Origin: Stentor coeruleus
Lineage: Eukaryota > Ciliophora > Heterotrichea > Heterotrichida > Stentoridae
Length of the DNA: 64,000 nucleotides
NCBI GenBank assembly: GCA_001970955.1
Contig: MPUH01000074.1
Location: 1 to 64,000 of the forward strand
Direction: 5' to 3'
Shown one piece after another: positions 1 through 10,460 of the stretch (positions within the stretch are counted from its first letter, which is position 1; each line of letters starts with the position of its first letter). A program made the translations under genes and the position numbers. The notes below the pieces were generated by a model, which saw only the letters and a program-made list of their open reading frames with translations, was not told the origin of the DNA and did not search any database.

Positions 1-148
1 TTCCTGACATTTGAAGCATAGCTGAGTAGTTACTTGAAAAAGGAATATCAATTGAACTTGCTAGAAGGGAAGTCAACTCTGATTCACATTGCGGGGTAAC
101 ACTTGATGATACAATAAAAAGGGTTAAAAACCCTAATAAAAAAACCAT
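1..148 (-). CDS. 5' end of a secreted or membrane protein, cut by the window edge
   Basis: Read on the minus strand, an open frame of 49 codons starts with ATG at 148 and continues off the left edge. Residues 2-14 are almost all hydrophobic (VFLLGFLTLFIVS) and are followed by small and polar residues (SSVTPQC), which is what a cleavable signal peptide looks like. The start lies directly after TATAA (TATAAATGG), the context shared by most starts here. The bases are clearly less AT-rich than the flank to the right. No family can be named from 49 residues. The protein probably enters the secretory pathway; it could also be a membrane protein with an N-terminal anchor. Confidence 0.7.
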   Translation of the reverse strand, partial: MVFLLGFLTLFIVSSSVTPQCESELTSLLASSIDIPFSSNYSAMLQMSG

Positions 149-2012
149 TTATAACGAAAAAATTTCAATAGTAATAAATTTCACATAAAACAACGAAAAA
201 TAAATTGTTTTGATGCTTTGAATTTTATATAGCATTTGAATGAATGATTAAGAAGGTATGCTTTATGAATACTTTTTTGCATTTTTCTCGAGTAGTTAAT
301 TTTTACTATCAATGGATGAGCTTATGAATTTTGCACATGGCATAATATCATAAAATATTATAACCTTCCTAATTGTGAATAACTGGATCACATTGGCTTT
401 GTATAGTTATAAGAATAAATATATTTATAAAAGGACATAGTAAAAATTTCATTTTGATGCAGGGTTTAAAATTCATAAGTTGCTTATATAACTCATAAAA
501 TATGAAAAATTTTTGATAAGTTGCTTGAAAAAGATTTTAGTTATGTTTTGAGAAATTCACTAATTAGTGATTTACATCAAGATTGGTACTTGATGACGTA
601 AGAAAAAAATAGTGCAAATATGGTGAAAGCTATTTAGATTGTATCCCATTGCAGAACTATATTTTTGGTAAAAATTAAATCATGCATAAAACTAAGAACT
701 AGATAATTTATTTGTAAGGTTTATGCTTTAAAGTATAACCTTAAATAATAATTTTTAAAATTTTCATCTTACGAAAAGTGTTGATAAATGCTATATTCAA
801 ACTTCCCAAACTATCGAAAATACATGCAATAACCTTATAAAAAGAATATTTTTGATTTGATCTCTAAAAGCATTACTTAAGAAAGATAAAACTTCAATTT
901 TTATTACAATGTTTATTTTCCCATTATTTCTTATAAACTAAATCTGGTACCAAAATATTATTTCTTTACCTAAAATATCTACTCTACTTTTATAGTAATT
1001 TTTCGGACTATGTATAGGATTATATGCCCAAAAAATTCTTCAATAATTTTAATATAATAAAATGTCCTAAACAACAAGAGGAGACTTTATTTCGAAATTA
1101 AGAATATCTAAGAAAAAAAAAACTTTGAAATTTTCAAAGATATTAAGGGATTAAATTTAGATTAAGTCCTACTTAGAAAATTATCTCACACTCCTCTATA
1201 CAATTATTATTTTTTACTTGAGATAATCTCTGTCTTAGATTGTATTTTAATTTATTCATATGTATATGCATTGTGAGTGTTTGGATTTTTTATTCAGTTT
1301 TTTAGGGTACATATGCATAAAACTCTTAGAAATACTCAAATTTATATGCTTTGTTTTCTATTCTTTCGCATTGTAGAAGTATCTTAGAAATAGGCAGCTT
1401 TATATTGAAATTAATAGATATATAATATTGTCTGTGAAGAATACTGATATGCTGATTTTTATATTATAATAATTTTTTTACAAATAATATTTCTGTTTAT
1501 GCTTTGATATTAGTTAATGTCTAGATGTTTATATGCAGTTATTTGTTTTTCCTTTTCTTTAGCCTTATGTAAGATTATAAACTTATAAGCTAATATAAGA
1601 TAGTGTTATAACATTTTATATAGTATAATCCTTTTCTTTAGCCTTATGTAAGATTATAAACTTATAAGCTAATATAAGATAGTATTATAACATTTTATAT
1701 ATTATAACATAACCCTTAAATAAATATACTATCCCACTATATACAAACTCAAAATATGAAATACCCTTATTCATCCTATTACTTTATACACCCTACCATA
1801 GCCTTTACAGTAAACTCCTCTAAATCTCCAACTTTAAGCTTTAAATTTCAGAAACAAAACAAACTCTAATCTTATAAAGTCTTTAATAAAAAATCCTATA
1901 AAATTAAACTCTTTATATCAACATAAACTTTAAAATTAATAAATTTTCTCTATTACCTCCATCTCCAGTCTTATTTTCTTAAATATCTCCATATATCCTT
2001 AACAAGAAAATA
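149..2012. other. intergenic region between divergent genes
   Basis: No convincing gene is seen. The left part is AT-rich with scattered stops in all frames. The last 300 bases before BOP1 (about 1710-2010) are C-rich and almost free of G on the plus strand. A 79-bp tandem duplication lies at 1551-1708. A short perfect hairpin (CTTTGAA / TTCAAAG, 3-base loop) lies at 1123-1139. Confidence 0.6.
1551..1708. repeat. 79-bp tandem duplication, two copies
   Basis: The unit starting CCTTTTCTTTAGCC occurs at 1551-1629 and again at 1630-1708. The copies differ at only a few positions (for example G to A in GATAGTGTT/GATAGTATT, and changes at the 3' end). Near-identity suggests a recent duplication. 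The unit is not coding. Confidence 0.9.
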
Positions 2013-3785
2013 ATGTCAGTGGACGACTCCTCAGATGAAGAAATTCGCGTTAGGATTGGCGATGTGCCTACATCCTGGTACGACAACTCTTCATTCTTAG
2101 GCTACGACCTCGACGGAAAACGTGTAGAAAAAGTCCTCGGCCCTGACCAACTAGATAAACACATTTCTAAATCAGAAGATCCAACTTGGTGGAGGAACAT
2201 AATAGACCATCTAAATGCTAAAAAAGTTCGAATTACAGATGAAATGCTAGAAGTAATCAGAACAATCAGAGCCCGTAAACCTGTTGGGAAGTCTTTTGAC
2301 CCATATTCAGATTTTGATCTTACCGCACCAAAGCAAGAATTTGGTCTTGGAACTGATGTTTTACCTCCAAAAAGGTCATTTCAACCATCTAAATGGGAAA
2401 GAATTAAGGTACATAAAATCGCTAAAGCTATAGAAAAAGGGTGGATTAAAAAAAAACGTGAAGAAAAAGAAGAGGTTTTTGATCTGTGGACTGAAGAGAT
2501 AATGGAAGAAAAAGCTGGACCACCTAAATGGAAATTACCAGGGAATATAGAAAGTTATAACCCTCCAGAAGAGTATTTGTTTACTGAAGAAGAAAAGAAG
2601 GAATGGGAAGATAAGGATCCGATGAATAGAGAAATGCCTTTTATGCCTCAAAAATTTATGGCTTTAAGGAAAGTTCCTGCTTATGAGAATATAGTAAAAG
2701 AAAGGTTTGAAAGATGCTTGGATTTGTTTATTGCCCCTAGAGTTGTTAGGCCTAAGATTGATATAGACCCTGAGTCATTGATACCTCAATTGCCTGACCC
2801 TGAGAACTTTAGACCTTTTCCTGAGAAGCTTCAGATGAAGTTTATTGGGCATGAAGGAAAAGTTAACAGCATAGATTATTATTACAATGGTGAGTTCCTA
2901 GCTTCAGGGGACCAAAATGGTGTTGTAAAAATCTGGGAAGCCTCAACAGGTAAATGTCTAGAATCATGTGAGTTCAAAAAAAAAGTTCTTTGCGTATCCT
3001 GGAACCCCGTCATGCCAATCCTAGCAATATGTGCAGGTAAATACATCTACTTAAAATCTTTTGATTGTTCAGAGCCTTATGAAATCCCAAACACAACTCC
3101 ATCCGAAAGTAAATTCGCAACATGGGAATGGGAAAATGGTGAAGTTAAAATCAAATTACGTAAAGGTGTTAGCTATATAACATGGCATGGTAAAGGTGAT
3201 TATTTTTCAAGTTTATGTAAACGTGAATCTACATCAAGTAAAGTTATCGTGCACAGTCTATCTCGTTTCCAATCACACAAAATCTTCTCTCGTCAAAGTA
3301 AAGGTGGAGTACGAAGTATGGCTTTTCATCCAAAACGTCCTTTATTCTTTGTGGCAACAGAAAAAAACATCTTAACTTACAACCTTAAACAACAACTTTT
3401 AGTTAAAAAATTCAAAGGACTTGAATGCCCTGTTCATATAACAACTCATATATCAGGTGAACATATTTTAGCAGCATGTGAAGATTGTAAACTTTTATGG
3501 TATGATTATGACTTATCAGCAATGCCATATAAAACTTTCCCTTTTCATAAAAAACAATTGACTTATGTTGCTACACATAAAAGGTATCCATTAATAGCAA
3601 CTTCTGGTCTTGATAAAACTTTGCATATATTCCACGCTCAAGTGTATCAGGATTATATGCAACAACCTTTGATTATTCCATTAAGAGTGTTGCAGACTGA
3701 GATTTCTCCTTTACAATGTTTGTTTCACCCAAAACAACCTTGGCTTGCAAGTGCTGAAGGTCAGAATATATGCCTTTATATCTAA
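2013..3785 (+). CDS. BOP1: ribosome biogenesis protein BOP1/ERB1
   Basis: 590 aa. The N-terminal half (about 20-275) is the BOP1NT domain: a DLDGKRV-like core, TWWRNIIDHLNAKKV, the FDPYSDF segment, PSKWERIKVHKIAKAI and the PPEEYLFTEEE / MNREMPFMPQKF blocks typical of the family. From about 275 follow WD repeats forming a beta-propeller (GHEGKVNSIDYYYNGEFLASGDQNG, then more degenerate blades). In yeast and mammals this protein forms the PeBoW complex with Pescadillo and WDR12 in the nucleolus and is needed for processing toward 25S/28S and 5.8S rRNA. Length is somewhat short for the family because the acidic N-terminal extension is missing. Only 43 bp separate its stop from the next start on the same strand. 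Confidence 0.95.
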   Translation: MSVDDSSDEEIRVRIGDVPTSWYDNSSFLGYDLDGKRVEKVLGPDQLDKHISKSEDPTWWRNIIDHLNAKKVRITDEMLEVIRTIRARKPVGKSFDPYSDFDLTAPKQEFGLGTDVLPPKRSFQPSKWERIKVHKIAKAIEKGWIKKKREEKEEVFDLWTEEIMEEKAGPPKWKLPGNIESYNPPEEYLFTEEEKKEWEDKDPMNREMPFMPQKFMALRKVPAYENIVKERFERCLDLFIAPRVVRPKIDIDPESLIPQLPDPENFRPFPEKLQMKFIGHEGKVNSIDYYYNGEFLASGDQNGVVKIWEASTGKCLESCEFKKKVLCVSWNPVMPILAICAGKYIYLKSFDCSEPYEIPNTTPSESKFATWEWENGEVKIKLRKGVSYITWHGKGDYFSSLCKRESTSSKVIVHSLSRFQSHKIFSRQSKGGVRSMAFHPKRPLFFVATEKNILTYNLKQQLLVKKFKGLECPVHITTHISGEHILAACEDCKLLWYDYDLSAMPYKTFPFHKKQLTYVATHKRYPLIATSGLDKTLHIFHAQVYQDYMQQPLIIPLRVLQTEISPLQCLFHPKQPWLASAEGQNICLYI

Positions 3786-3828
3786 CTTAGTTTTTTTTTA
3801 CAAGTGATATTTAGAGATATTAAGATAA

Positions 3829-5505
3829 ATGGATACTATTTCTTATATACAAACAAGGCCAAATACTACTTTGAAAACACCTGCTAAAGTATGGTTTGGT
3901 ACATCTGGGGTGTTTAGTAATACAAACACCCCGTTTTATGAAGATAATTCATTTGCTAAATATCAGTACCAGTTAAGCGATAATGATAGGAAACTTAATT
4001 CAGTGACTAAAGCTTATAAAAACGCTAAAGGTAATGTTGAGGATCTACGAAGCTGTCTTCATTATTCTTTTATCCATAAAAAACAACTTTTAACAGTACT
4101 ACAAAGAAAGAAACGTAAGCAGGAACTTATAGAAAAATCAGCTGTTAAAATCCAAAAAAACATTCGAGGATATCTAACTAGAAAACGTCTTCAAGCTGTA
4201 TATTTTATATAGGAAATAGTTTTACTACAGCAAAAAACATTAAAAATCCGCTTACAAGGTCTGGAAAAAGCTAATAAAATGTTTATGTTTCATTTAGGAA
4301 AAGCTCCAGTCGCAGCAGCTGTGCGGATACAAAACTCAGCTAGAAGATATTTATTCAGATGTAAAATCCATAAATTCCTTAGTTATTATAACTTCCTTCT
4401 TCAAGAAAGAGCTGAAAAAATATACTCGGTTATTAGAAAACATTTGCGTTGTTATTCATCAAAACTTGTATTGAAACATGAAGAGTTTATTATTTATAGG
4501 AAAAAAAGACTTTTTGAGATTAAAAGGAATTTAGCTATTGCTACAGTGTCTAAAATATTTAAAATGATGAAACTAGGGTTTAAGAATATAAAACATAGAA
4601 TTAGTAGGTATAAAAGAAGGCAGAGAACTACAGCGGCTATGAATGATTTTAATAACTTTGGCACACTACCTTTGCCATTGACTGCAAATAATAGTGCGGT
4701 TACTGGGGCAAATATGACTTTTGCCATGAATTTTCAACCTTATCTTAGCCCTAGTCCATCTGTTGGAGTTTTATCACATGTAGAAGGTCATTCAAATACC
4801 GAGCTAATCCCCCCACAACCATTACAAATAATCGAACCTGATCTTGAAGATAAAGATGACTATAACAGTAGTGCATCAGAAAACGAAAGGCAACTCAAAG
4901 AAATATATTTAAAAAAACTAGAAGAACTACGTAAAGAAAAAATCTTCTCTGGGAAAATCTCTTATTCTATTCGTCAAAAGCCTAGTTCTCCACCTTTACT
5001 TCCTTTTCTTTACCAAAAAGATATAATAGAAGGTTTATCTTTACCATCAAACTACGCAAACATAACCCGTGCATGTGCATCTCGTATCTCAGAATCTCGT
5101 CCACAAAGATACTCTCCAGCTTTATTGAAATCTAAAACCCCTACTCCTCAAGTGGTTTTTATATCCCGAAGAAAAATATCTAAACCTTTACCTTTATATA
5201 AAAAAGAAACGTTTTCATATAAAATGAGTAGATATGATGCTGATGATGATAATGAAGACCAACCTCCAAAAATAAAATCCATGTTAAAACAACGTCCAGA
5301 CTCAAAACTTCTTGAGTCAACATTTTCCCATAAGCAAAAAGTCACGTTAAAACATGCTGAGAAATTCAATGAAGAAACGTATCGACCAAAAACTAATTTT
5401 AAAAATAGAAGCGTCCCGAGAACTGAACGTAAACCTACTCATAATCGTCCTTATACAATGGGTTCGGGGAATATATTGTTCAACCCAAGCACTTTACCTA
5501 TATAA
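3829..5505 (+). CDS. IQ-motif protein (one 15-nt intron)
   Basis: The coding sequence is join(3829..4197, 4213..5505), 553 aa. The genomic frame stops at 4212 but removing the 15-base GTATATTTTATATAG restores an open frame exactly (GCT|GAA ATA GTT). Two IQ calmodulin-binding motifs flank the junction: AVKIQKNIRGYLTRKRLQA just before it and AAVRIQNSARRYLFRCK about 40 residues after it. A basic helical stretch follows, then a long low-complexity region rich in Pro, Ser and Lys. IQ motifs bind calmodulin or centrins; the overall build suits a cytoskeletal or ciliary calmodulin-binding protein, but no named family was recognised. Confidence 0.85.
4198..4212 (+). other. 15-nt intron
   Basis: GTATATTTTATATAG, phase 0, GT..AG ends. 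It contains an in-frame stop, so it must be removed to join the two halves of the IQ-motif gene. Confidence 0.93.
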
Positions 5506-5705
5506 TAATTTCATATAATATGGAAAATATATTGAATATTTATGATTGTGTTTTTAGTTTAGAAAATTATGAAGAGTTTAGAAAATTATAAAGAAAAAAA
5601 TTATGAATTTGATGAAATTTAGCAATTGATAATATGTTGTTGTTAGATAGATAATGTTTTTAGGTATTAAAAATAATTTTCTTTAATAAGATAGAAAGTT
5701 TTTAG

Positions 5706-6660
5706 ATGAGATGAAAAATTATAAGCCTCAAGGTAATTGGCTGATTGTTTATAAGAATGAAATTGAGGATTTTTTTGGTTGAAACTTATGCATTTTTGAT
5801 AATGGATTTGGATTTATAGGAATTTATGTTTGAAAAGGGGAAGCTTTATTATCTCATGAGGAAAAGCTGGAGAAATTATATGATTTTTTTATATACTGGA
5901 TTTAAAATTATATATAAATTTGTATAGTCTGAATAGATTATAGGAAGGTAGGTTATAATTATAATGAATTTCTATTATTTTAAATCAGTTAAATGGCCTT
6001 TTAGTACTGAAGATGATAAATTTGGTACTAAAAAATTGTGGCAGCTTTGCTACTAGTCAAAAAAATGAGCATTTTAGTCTCAGCTGATCTTTATGGGAAT
6101 ATATCTTTATTTAACATACCTCAAAATACAAAAATCGACAATTAAAAAATTAAATCAAAATGATTTATTCGTTAGATTTGAACTCAAAACATTCATGTTT
6201 TTTTTCAGTTGGACATGATAATAAGCATATATATGAAATCCTTACTTATAAAGTAAATTTTCAAATTATCAGGACATAATCATAGCTTGGTAGATGTGCG
6301 TTGTGTATCTAAAACTTATATATAATAATTGATTTTATGATATAAATCTAAAAAATGATTAATATATAAAAGTGGGTCTTTAAATATTGCAGATGCTATT
6401 GAGTTACTTAATGCTTATAAGAATATGATAAGTTTAGCAAAGGGAATAACACCCAAAGCTTTAGAAAAAAAAGCTGAAGAAAGCTATGATGAAGATAATA
6501 TTATTGAGCTTATAAGAGAGCCAATGAATTTTTATAGTGCACAGAATATGAGAAGCTAGAGACAAAGATTTGGCCTTAAACAGAATTAATTGAGTTCTGA
6601 AATACTTAACCATCACTTGGTAAAGGGAATAATCTGACCTCAAGTAGATTTAGAATACAA
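5706..6660 (+). pseudogene. decayed WD-repeat gene
   Basis: The 1.2 kb between the IQ gene and RPS28 holds plus-strand fragments that read like protein but switch frame and carry stops. At 6065 a short frame reads ILVSADLYGNISLFNIP, at 6163 another reads FFSVGHDNKHIYEIL, and at about 6276 the next frame gives GHNHSLVDVRCVSKTY; all resemble WD-repeat blades. Further fragments lie at about 5709 (YKPQGNWLIVYKNEIEDFF) and 6390 (ADAIELLNAYKNMISLAKG). At least four frame changes or stops are needed to read across, and no 15-nt GT..AG introns that would fix them were seen, so this is a dead host gene. The parent gene is not identified in this window. Confidence 0.6.
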
Positions 6661-6699
6661 AAAGCAGGTAATTCAGTATTGAAATTAGTCTAAGTTAAA

Positions 6700-6903
6700 C
6701 TATCTTAATCTTCGTGCTTCTCTTTCACTTTCTAGTAATGCTAACATGTCTCCTTCACGAACTGGACCTTTGACATTTCGCACTAAAGTTCTTCCTGATT
6801 CATCACCATGAAGTACAACACGAACTTGAGTTATGCCTCCACGAGATCCTGTTCTTCCTAAAAGTTTTTGTACTGTAGCAAGAATAGGGCCTTGTTCTTC
6901 CAT
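6700..6903 (-). CDS. RPS28: 40S ribosomal protein S28 (eS28)
   Basis: 67 aa, the normal eS28 length (65-69). The core [14 protein letters not shown], then [15 protein letters not shown] and the C-terminal [12 protein letters not shown], is diagnostic for this small OB-fold protein, which lies near the mRNA exit of the 40S head. The start codon follows TATATAA directly. The gene contains no intron. Its 3' side abuts the WD pseudogene. Confidence 0.97.
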   Translation of the reverse strand: MEEQGPILATVQKLLGRTGSRGGITQVRVVLHGDESGRTLVRNVKGPVREGDMLALLESEREARRLR

Positions 6904-7881
6904 TTATATAAAAGCTGTATAGGAATGAAGAGATTTTTTGAATGATTTTTTATGAGGATTAGGGATACAATAGAAGGGATAAGGATGTTTTATGTTTAAG
7001 AAAAGGTTGATAGGAGTGGTTAAGAAGATTTTGATATGATAAAATTGAATCGAATTAGAAAATTAATCATAGGATTAGAGAAGTGGAATGAAGTTTTTTT
7101 AGTTTTTTATAGATGGGAAGGTATCAGATAAACTATATTCTCTTTTTGATGATTTTTATGGAAAAACCTGTATGGAGAATTTGTCTTTCTGACTAAATGC
7201 CCAAATTTTCATAGTTTTTTTTGTGAATCCTAAACTCAAAAATGTATGCAAATAAAATGTTGCATAAATCATATTACCTACAGATATAAGCTTAAAAAAC
7301 TGAGTAAAAGATAGATAAATAATTGCTTAAAAAGGCTCACTTATATCTTATATTAAAGGCTAGTTTTTAAAATGGCACTTTAGCATTGGAAATATTATAT
7401 AAAATGCATTTATTACATACAAAAACAAATCTTATAAAGCATCCAATAATATCCACACAAATCCACAACCCAAAAAAACTCACAAAACAAATTGAAAAGC
7501 ATTACAAACTCCCCAACCTGTCTTATATGAATTTTTTTTTTCAAAACCCATACTAATCAAATCTTCTTATCAAAGTCTTAAACATCGTATAAAAGCTAAA
7601 CCCTACTTTCTTTTATTCATATCATATCTTTAATCATAAAAATTATCACTAATCTTATATTTTCTTTTATAATTATATACAATAAATAAAGCCTACCTCA
7701 TTTATCTTATATGATTTTCTAAAAGTCCATAAACTTTTTTAACTTCAAATTATACTTTCCTATCTTAAAATAACATAAACTCATCATTTGATACTTTTCA
7801 GTTTAATTCTAGGGTATTCCAAAAATATTTTTTAAGCCACTATTTTTCCATATAATTTTTTCTATCCGTTACCAAATAAAA
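6904..7881. other. intergenic region between RPS28 and the MYB gene
   Basis: Upstream flank of both divergent genes. The left third is G-rich and the last 400 bases are C-rich on the plus strand. A short coding-like scrap (about 7116-7190, KVSDKLYSLFDDFYGK) ends in stops and may be a gene relic. No RNA gene or repeat was recognised. Confidence 0.5.
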
Positions 7882-8589
7882 ATGAAAATCTTTCAAGAAA
7901 CAAGACACGGCAAATGGACCGAAGAAGAAGACGAAATGCTTAGAGATGCTGTTAGAATACATGGAGAAAAGCATTGGAATAATATTTCAACTATAGTCTG
8001 TGGAAGATCCCCTATACAATGCTTACATAGATGGACTAAGATACTAAAACCAGGATTAGTTAAAGGAACTTGGACTGAAGAAGAAGATTTAACTTTAAAA
8101 GAATGGGTTATCGAAAATGGGCCTCTTAAATGGTCTTTATGTTCTAAACTTATACAAGGAAGAAGTGGCAAACAGTGTCGTGAAAGATGGTTTAACAATC
8201 TTGATCCTAGTATTAAAAAAGGACAGTGGACAAAGTGCGAAGATCAGATTATATTTGATATGTTCAAAAAAGAAGGTCAGAAATGGTCTTTGATATCTAC
8301 AGTTCTTCCTGGTCGCACAGAAAATTCTATAAAAAACCGGTTCTATTCAACAATTCGAAAATTTAAAAATGCTGAAGAAAAATTCAAAAAAATTGAAGAA
8401 AAAAAATCATATATTGATGAAATTGAACTGAGTAAGAATGCTTTGGTACTAGAGAAATTTATTGAAGACACAATGAGGATAAACAAAAATAATGAGGAAA
8501 ATACTTTTGATTTCAAAAAAGCTAGAGAAGTTATGAATAATTGGCAAGTTGGGGAAATAACCTCGTATATTTTTAAACATAATATTTAA
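7882..8589 (+). CDS. three-repeat MYB DNA-binding protein
   Basis: 235 aa. Three consecutive MYB repeats fill residues 8-162: HGKWTEEEDEMLRDAV..HWNNISTIVCGRS, KGTWTEEEDLTLKEWV..KWSLCSKLIQGRSGKQCRERW and KGQWTKCEDQIIFDMF..KWSLISTVLPGRTENSIKNRF. Each has the spaced aromatic residues and the recognition helix. This is the R1R2R3 (c-MYB/3R-MYB) arrangement, usually a sequence-specific transcription factor for cell-cycle genes in animals, plants and protists. Only about 70 residues follow the repeats, so there is little room for the regulatory regions of larger relatives. It may act with partners. Confidence 0.93.
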   Translation: MKIFQETRHGKWTEEEDEMLRDAVRIHGEKHWNNISTIVCGRSPIQCLHRWTKILKPGLVKGTWTEEEDLTLKEWVIENGPLKWSLCSKLIQGRSGKQCRERWFNNLDPSIKKGQWTKCEDQIIFDMFKKEGQKWSLISTVLPGRTENSIKNRFYSTIRKFKNAEEKFKKIEEKKSYIDEIELSKNALVLEKFIEDTMRINKNNEENTFDFKKAREVMNNWQVGEITSYIFKHNI

Positions 8590-9144
8590 CAAATTTTTTA
8601 TTAAGATTCTGATGATTTTGGGAGGGAATGAGAGATTAGAGGAGGATGAGGGAAAAGTGACTGATGAGATTAGGTATTATAGAAAGAAGAAATAATGGTA
8701 AGGTGAAGGTGGAAGATTGAAATGGTTGTATTGAGAAAATACTTTTGGAATGATTTTTTTATTTGGAAAATAGTTTAGGATTTTTTTTGGAATTCGTGAT
8801 TTATGGAAAAGGTGGTTGTAGGCAGATGATATTGAAATATAAGAACTACAGTATTTAAACTTAATCTAAAAAAACACAAAACTCAGTATTCAAGATATAA
8901 CCATGATTTAAAAACCTGCAAAAAAGCCCAAATACTCTATAATACAAATCATTCACTATCAAATCTTACAGAAATCTAATTAGTTCGTCTCCAAAAAAAA
9001 ACCATTGCCCTAAATTATCATAACCAAATGATTCACATTTCCTCCACAGCAAATCATAATCCTTCAAATCATATCCTAAGAAATATATCTTCATTAAAAA
9101 TATCCTTCTTATAACCTTTATATCTCATATCAAAAAATATATAA
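8590..9144. other. intergenic, no gene seen
   Basis: The first 230 bases are G-rich (3' flank of the MYB gene), the last 270 C-rich (5' flank of the next gene). No coding frame, RNA or repeat was recognised. Confidence 0.6.
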
Positions 9145-9480
9145 ATGGACTATCTGACTGAAATTGAAGTCAAACTGGCAAGTTTTACCCAAGCTCTATA
9201 CCAAGGAGTCAATGAAATCCAAGAAAAATCAGAAACTTTAGACCAGCAGTCCAGAGTAAAATTAGTCAATACCTTAAGTTCAGACCTCCTTTCAGCACAT
9301 TCTAATGTAATTGAAGCTATAAATAAAATCCCTGAAGAAATCTTCACAATGAGTCGTGAAGCTCAAGAAAACGAAATCAAAACCTTAGAATTACGTTATG
9401 AACAAAGCGTAAATCGTTTACAAACATTAAAATCTCAAGCCCAAAATGTGTATAATGCCCTAGAGCAGAATTTAGGATAA
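9145..9480 (+). CDS. Mediator complex subunit 21-like protein
   Basis: 111 aa, almost wholly helical. The pattern fits MED21: an N-terminal helix starting DYLTEIEVKLASF, a middle helix ending VIEAINKIPEE (compare IDVLIDSLPSEE in human MED21) and a C-terminal coiled coil (LELRYEQSVNRLQTLKSQAQ..ALEQ). MED21 pairs with MED7 in the middle module of Mediator, linking transcription factors to RNA polymerase II. Similarity is judged by eye and another small coiled-coil protein is possible. Its stop lies only 9 bp from the stop of the convergent gene to the right. Confidence 0.5.
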   Translation: MDYLTEIEVKLASFTQALYQGVNEIQEKSETLDQQSRVKLVNTLSSDLLSAHSNVIEAINKIPEEIFTMSREAQENEIKTLELRYEQSVNRLQTLKSQAQNVYNALEQNLG

Positions 9481-9489
9481 TTATTTGCA

Positions 9490-10443
9490 CTAATTATATA
9501 TTTCGTTTCTGAGTTTTTTTATATCTTCTTTACGTTTACTATCATAAAACTCAGTTATTTTGCTTAGTTCTTCTTGTAAATTTTTCTTCATTTCATTAGC
9601 TACTAATACTAAAAGACCACCTCCTTCTAAGAGTTCACATATTTGGCTTTCGTATTTTGTTTTGGTTTCGAAAATCTTCAGAGATCGTTCGTTTAAGCTT
9701 TTTTCCATTAATTCTTCAAGATGCTTTTCGTATTTTTCATGAAGTTCCTTTAAAGACTCTTCAGAATTATAAAAACTCGATCTGCTACAAGCTGTGTCGT
9801 TTTCTTCAATACAGCTGTCATTAAAGCTGTTAAGGTTTTTTTTTTGGGAAACCTGGGAAAGATTTAGGAGTTTTATCTGTGTTTTAGTTCTCCTCAAAGC
9901 TAAACGATTATTCAAGTTTATATCTTGGTCTTTTATGCTTTGTCGGATGAGATCTGATATTTTTTTAAGGTCATTACTAGATGTATTTATCAAATAATTG
10001 CATTTGTTTTCAGTAACAAAATCTATACAAAGTTGATTTGAGAATTGTTTTCGACTTTCTTCAGCTTGTTCTTTACGTAATCCAAACGTATCTTCATGAG
10101 TAAATTTTTGTACTGGTTTCTTTATACCCTCATCATTAATTTCATTAGTTTCAGATAAACTAGAACTTGATCCTTGCAAGATACTCAAGATTTCAGGCCT
10201 CAATAGCATTTTATGCATCCTCTCTTGGAAATCCAAGTATTTCATATCATCTTGCATCTCATAAAACTCAACCGCTTTTGTATAAAATCCAATAAGTTCA
10301 TTAACACCCTGCAAATTTGGAGCATTTTCCAGCTCGATTTCCTTTTCAATAATCCCATTCGCCAGATCTCTAGGAAACCCACAAGCTTCAACCCTATATC
10401 TAGGCTTTTGTAAAAACTGTGTATAAACTCTTCTATGCTTCAT
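9490..10443 (-). CDS. coiled-coil protein of unknown function
   Basis: 317 aa. The first 100 residues are mixed (RYRVEACGFPRDLANGI, then a helix around GVNELIGFYTKAVEFYEMQDD). The region around 110-160 is low complexity, and 165-317 is highly charged and probably coiled coil (LKELHEKYEKHLEELMEKS). It has no signal peptide or membrane segment. It starts 17 bp after the stop of the upstream WD-repeat gene on the same strand and ends 9 bp from the convergent gene, so it is squeezed between neighbours. No family was recognised; a cytoskeletal or basal-body role would be a guess. Confidence 0.8.
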   Translation of the reverse strand: MKHRRVYTQFLQKPRYRVEACGFPRDLANGIIEKEIELENAPNLQGVNELIGFYTKAVEFYEMQDDMKYLDFQERMHKMLLRPEILSILQGSSSSLSETNEINDEGIKKPVQKFTHEDTFGLRKEQAEESRKQFSNQLCIDFVTENKCNYLINTSSNDLKKISDLIRQSIKDQDINLNNRLALRRTKTQIKLLNLSQVSQKKNLNSFNDSCIEENDTACSRSSFYNSEESLKELHEKYEKHLEELMEKSLNERSLKIFETKTKYESQICELLEGGGLLVLVANEMKKNLQEELSKITEFYDSKRKEDIKKLRNEIYN

Positions 10444-10460
10444 TTTTTAAAATACTATTA

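Noticed and set aside
5995-6040. U5-like loop string GCCTTTTAG and a 7-bp stem TTAGTAC/GTACTAA
   Set aside because: The string is not in a hairpin loop and the region reads better as part of the decayed WD-repeat gene; eight-base matches are expected by chance in such AT-rich DNA.
7145-7195. Possible C/D box snoRNA near RPS28
   Set aside because: TGATGA and CTGA occur about 40 bases apart, but the base before the C box is wrong and no terminal stem pairs.
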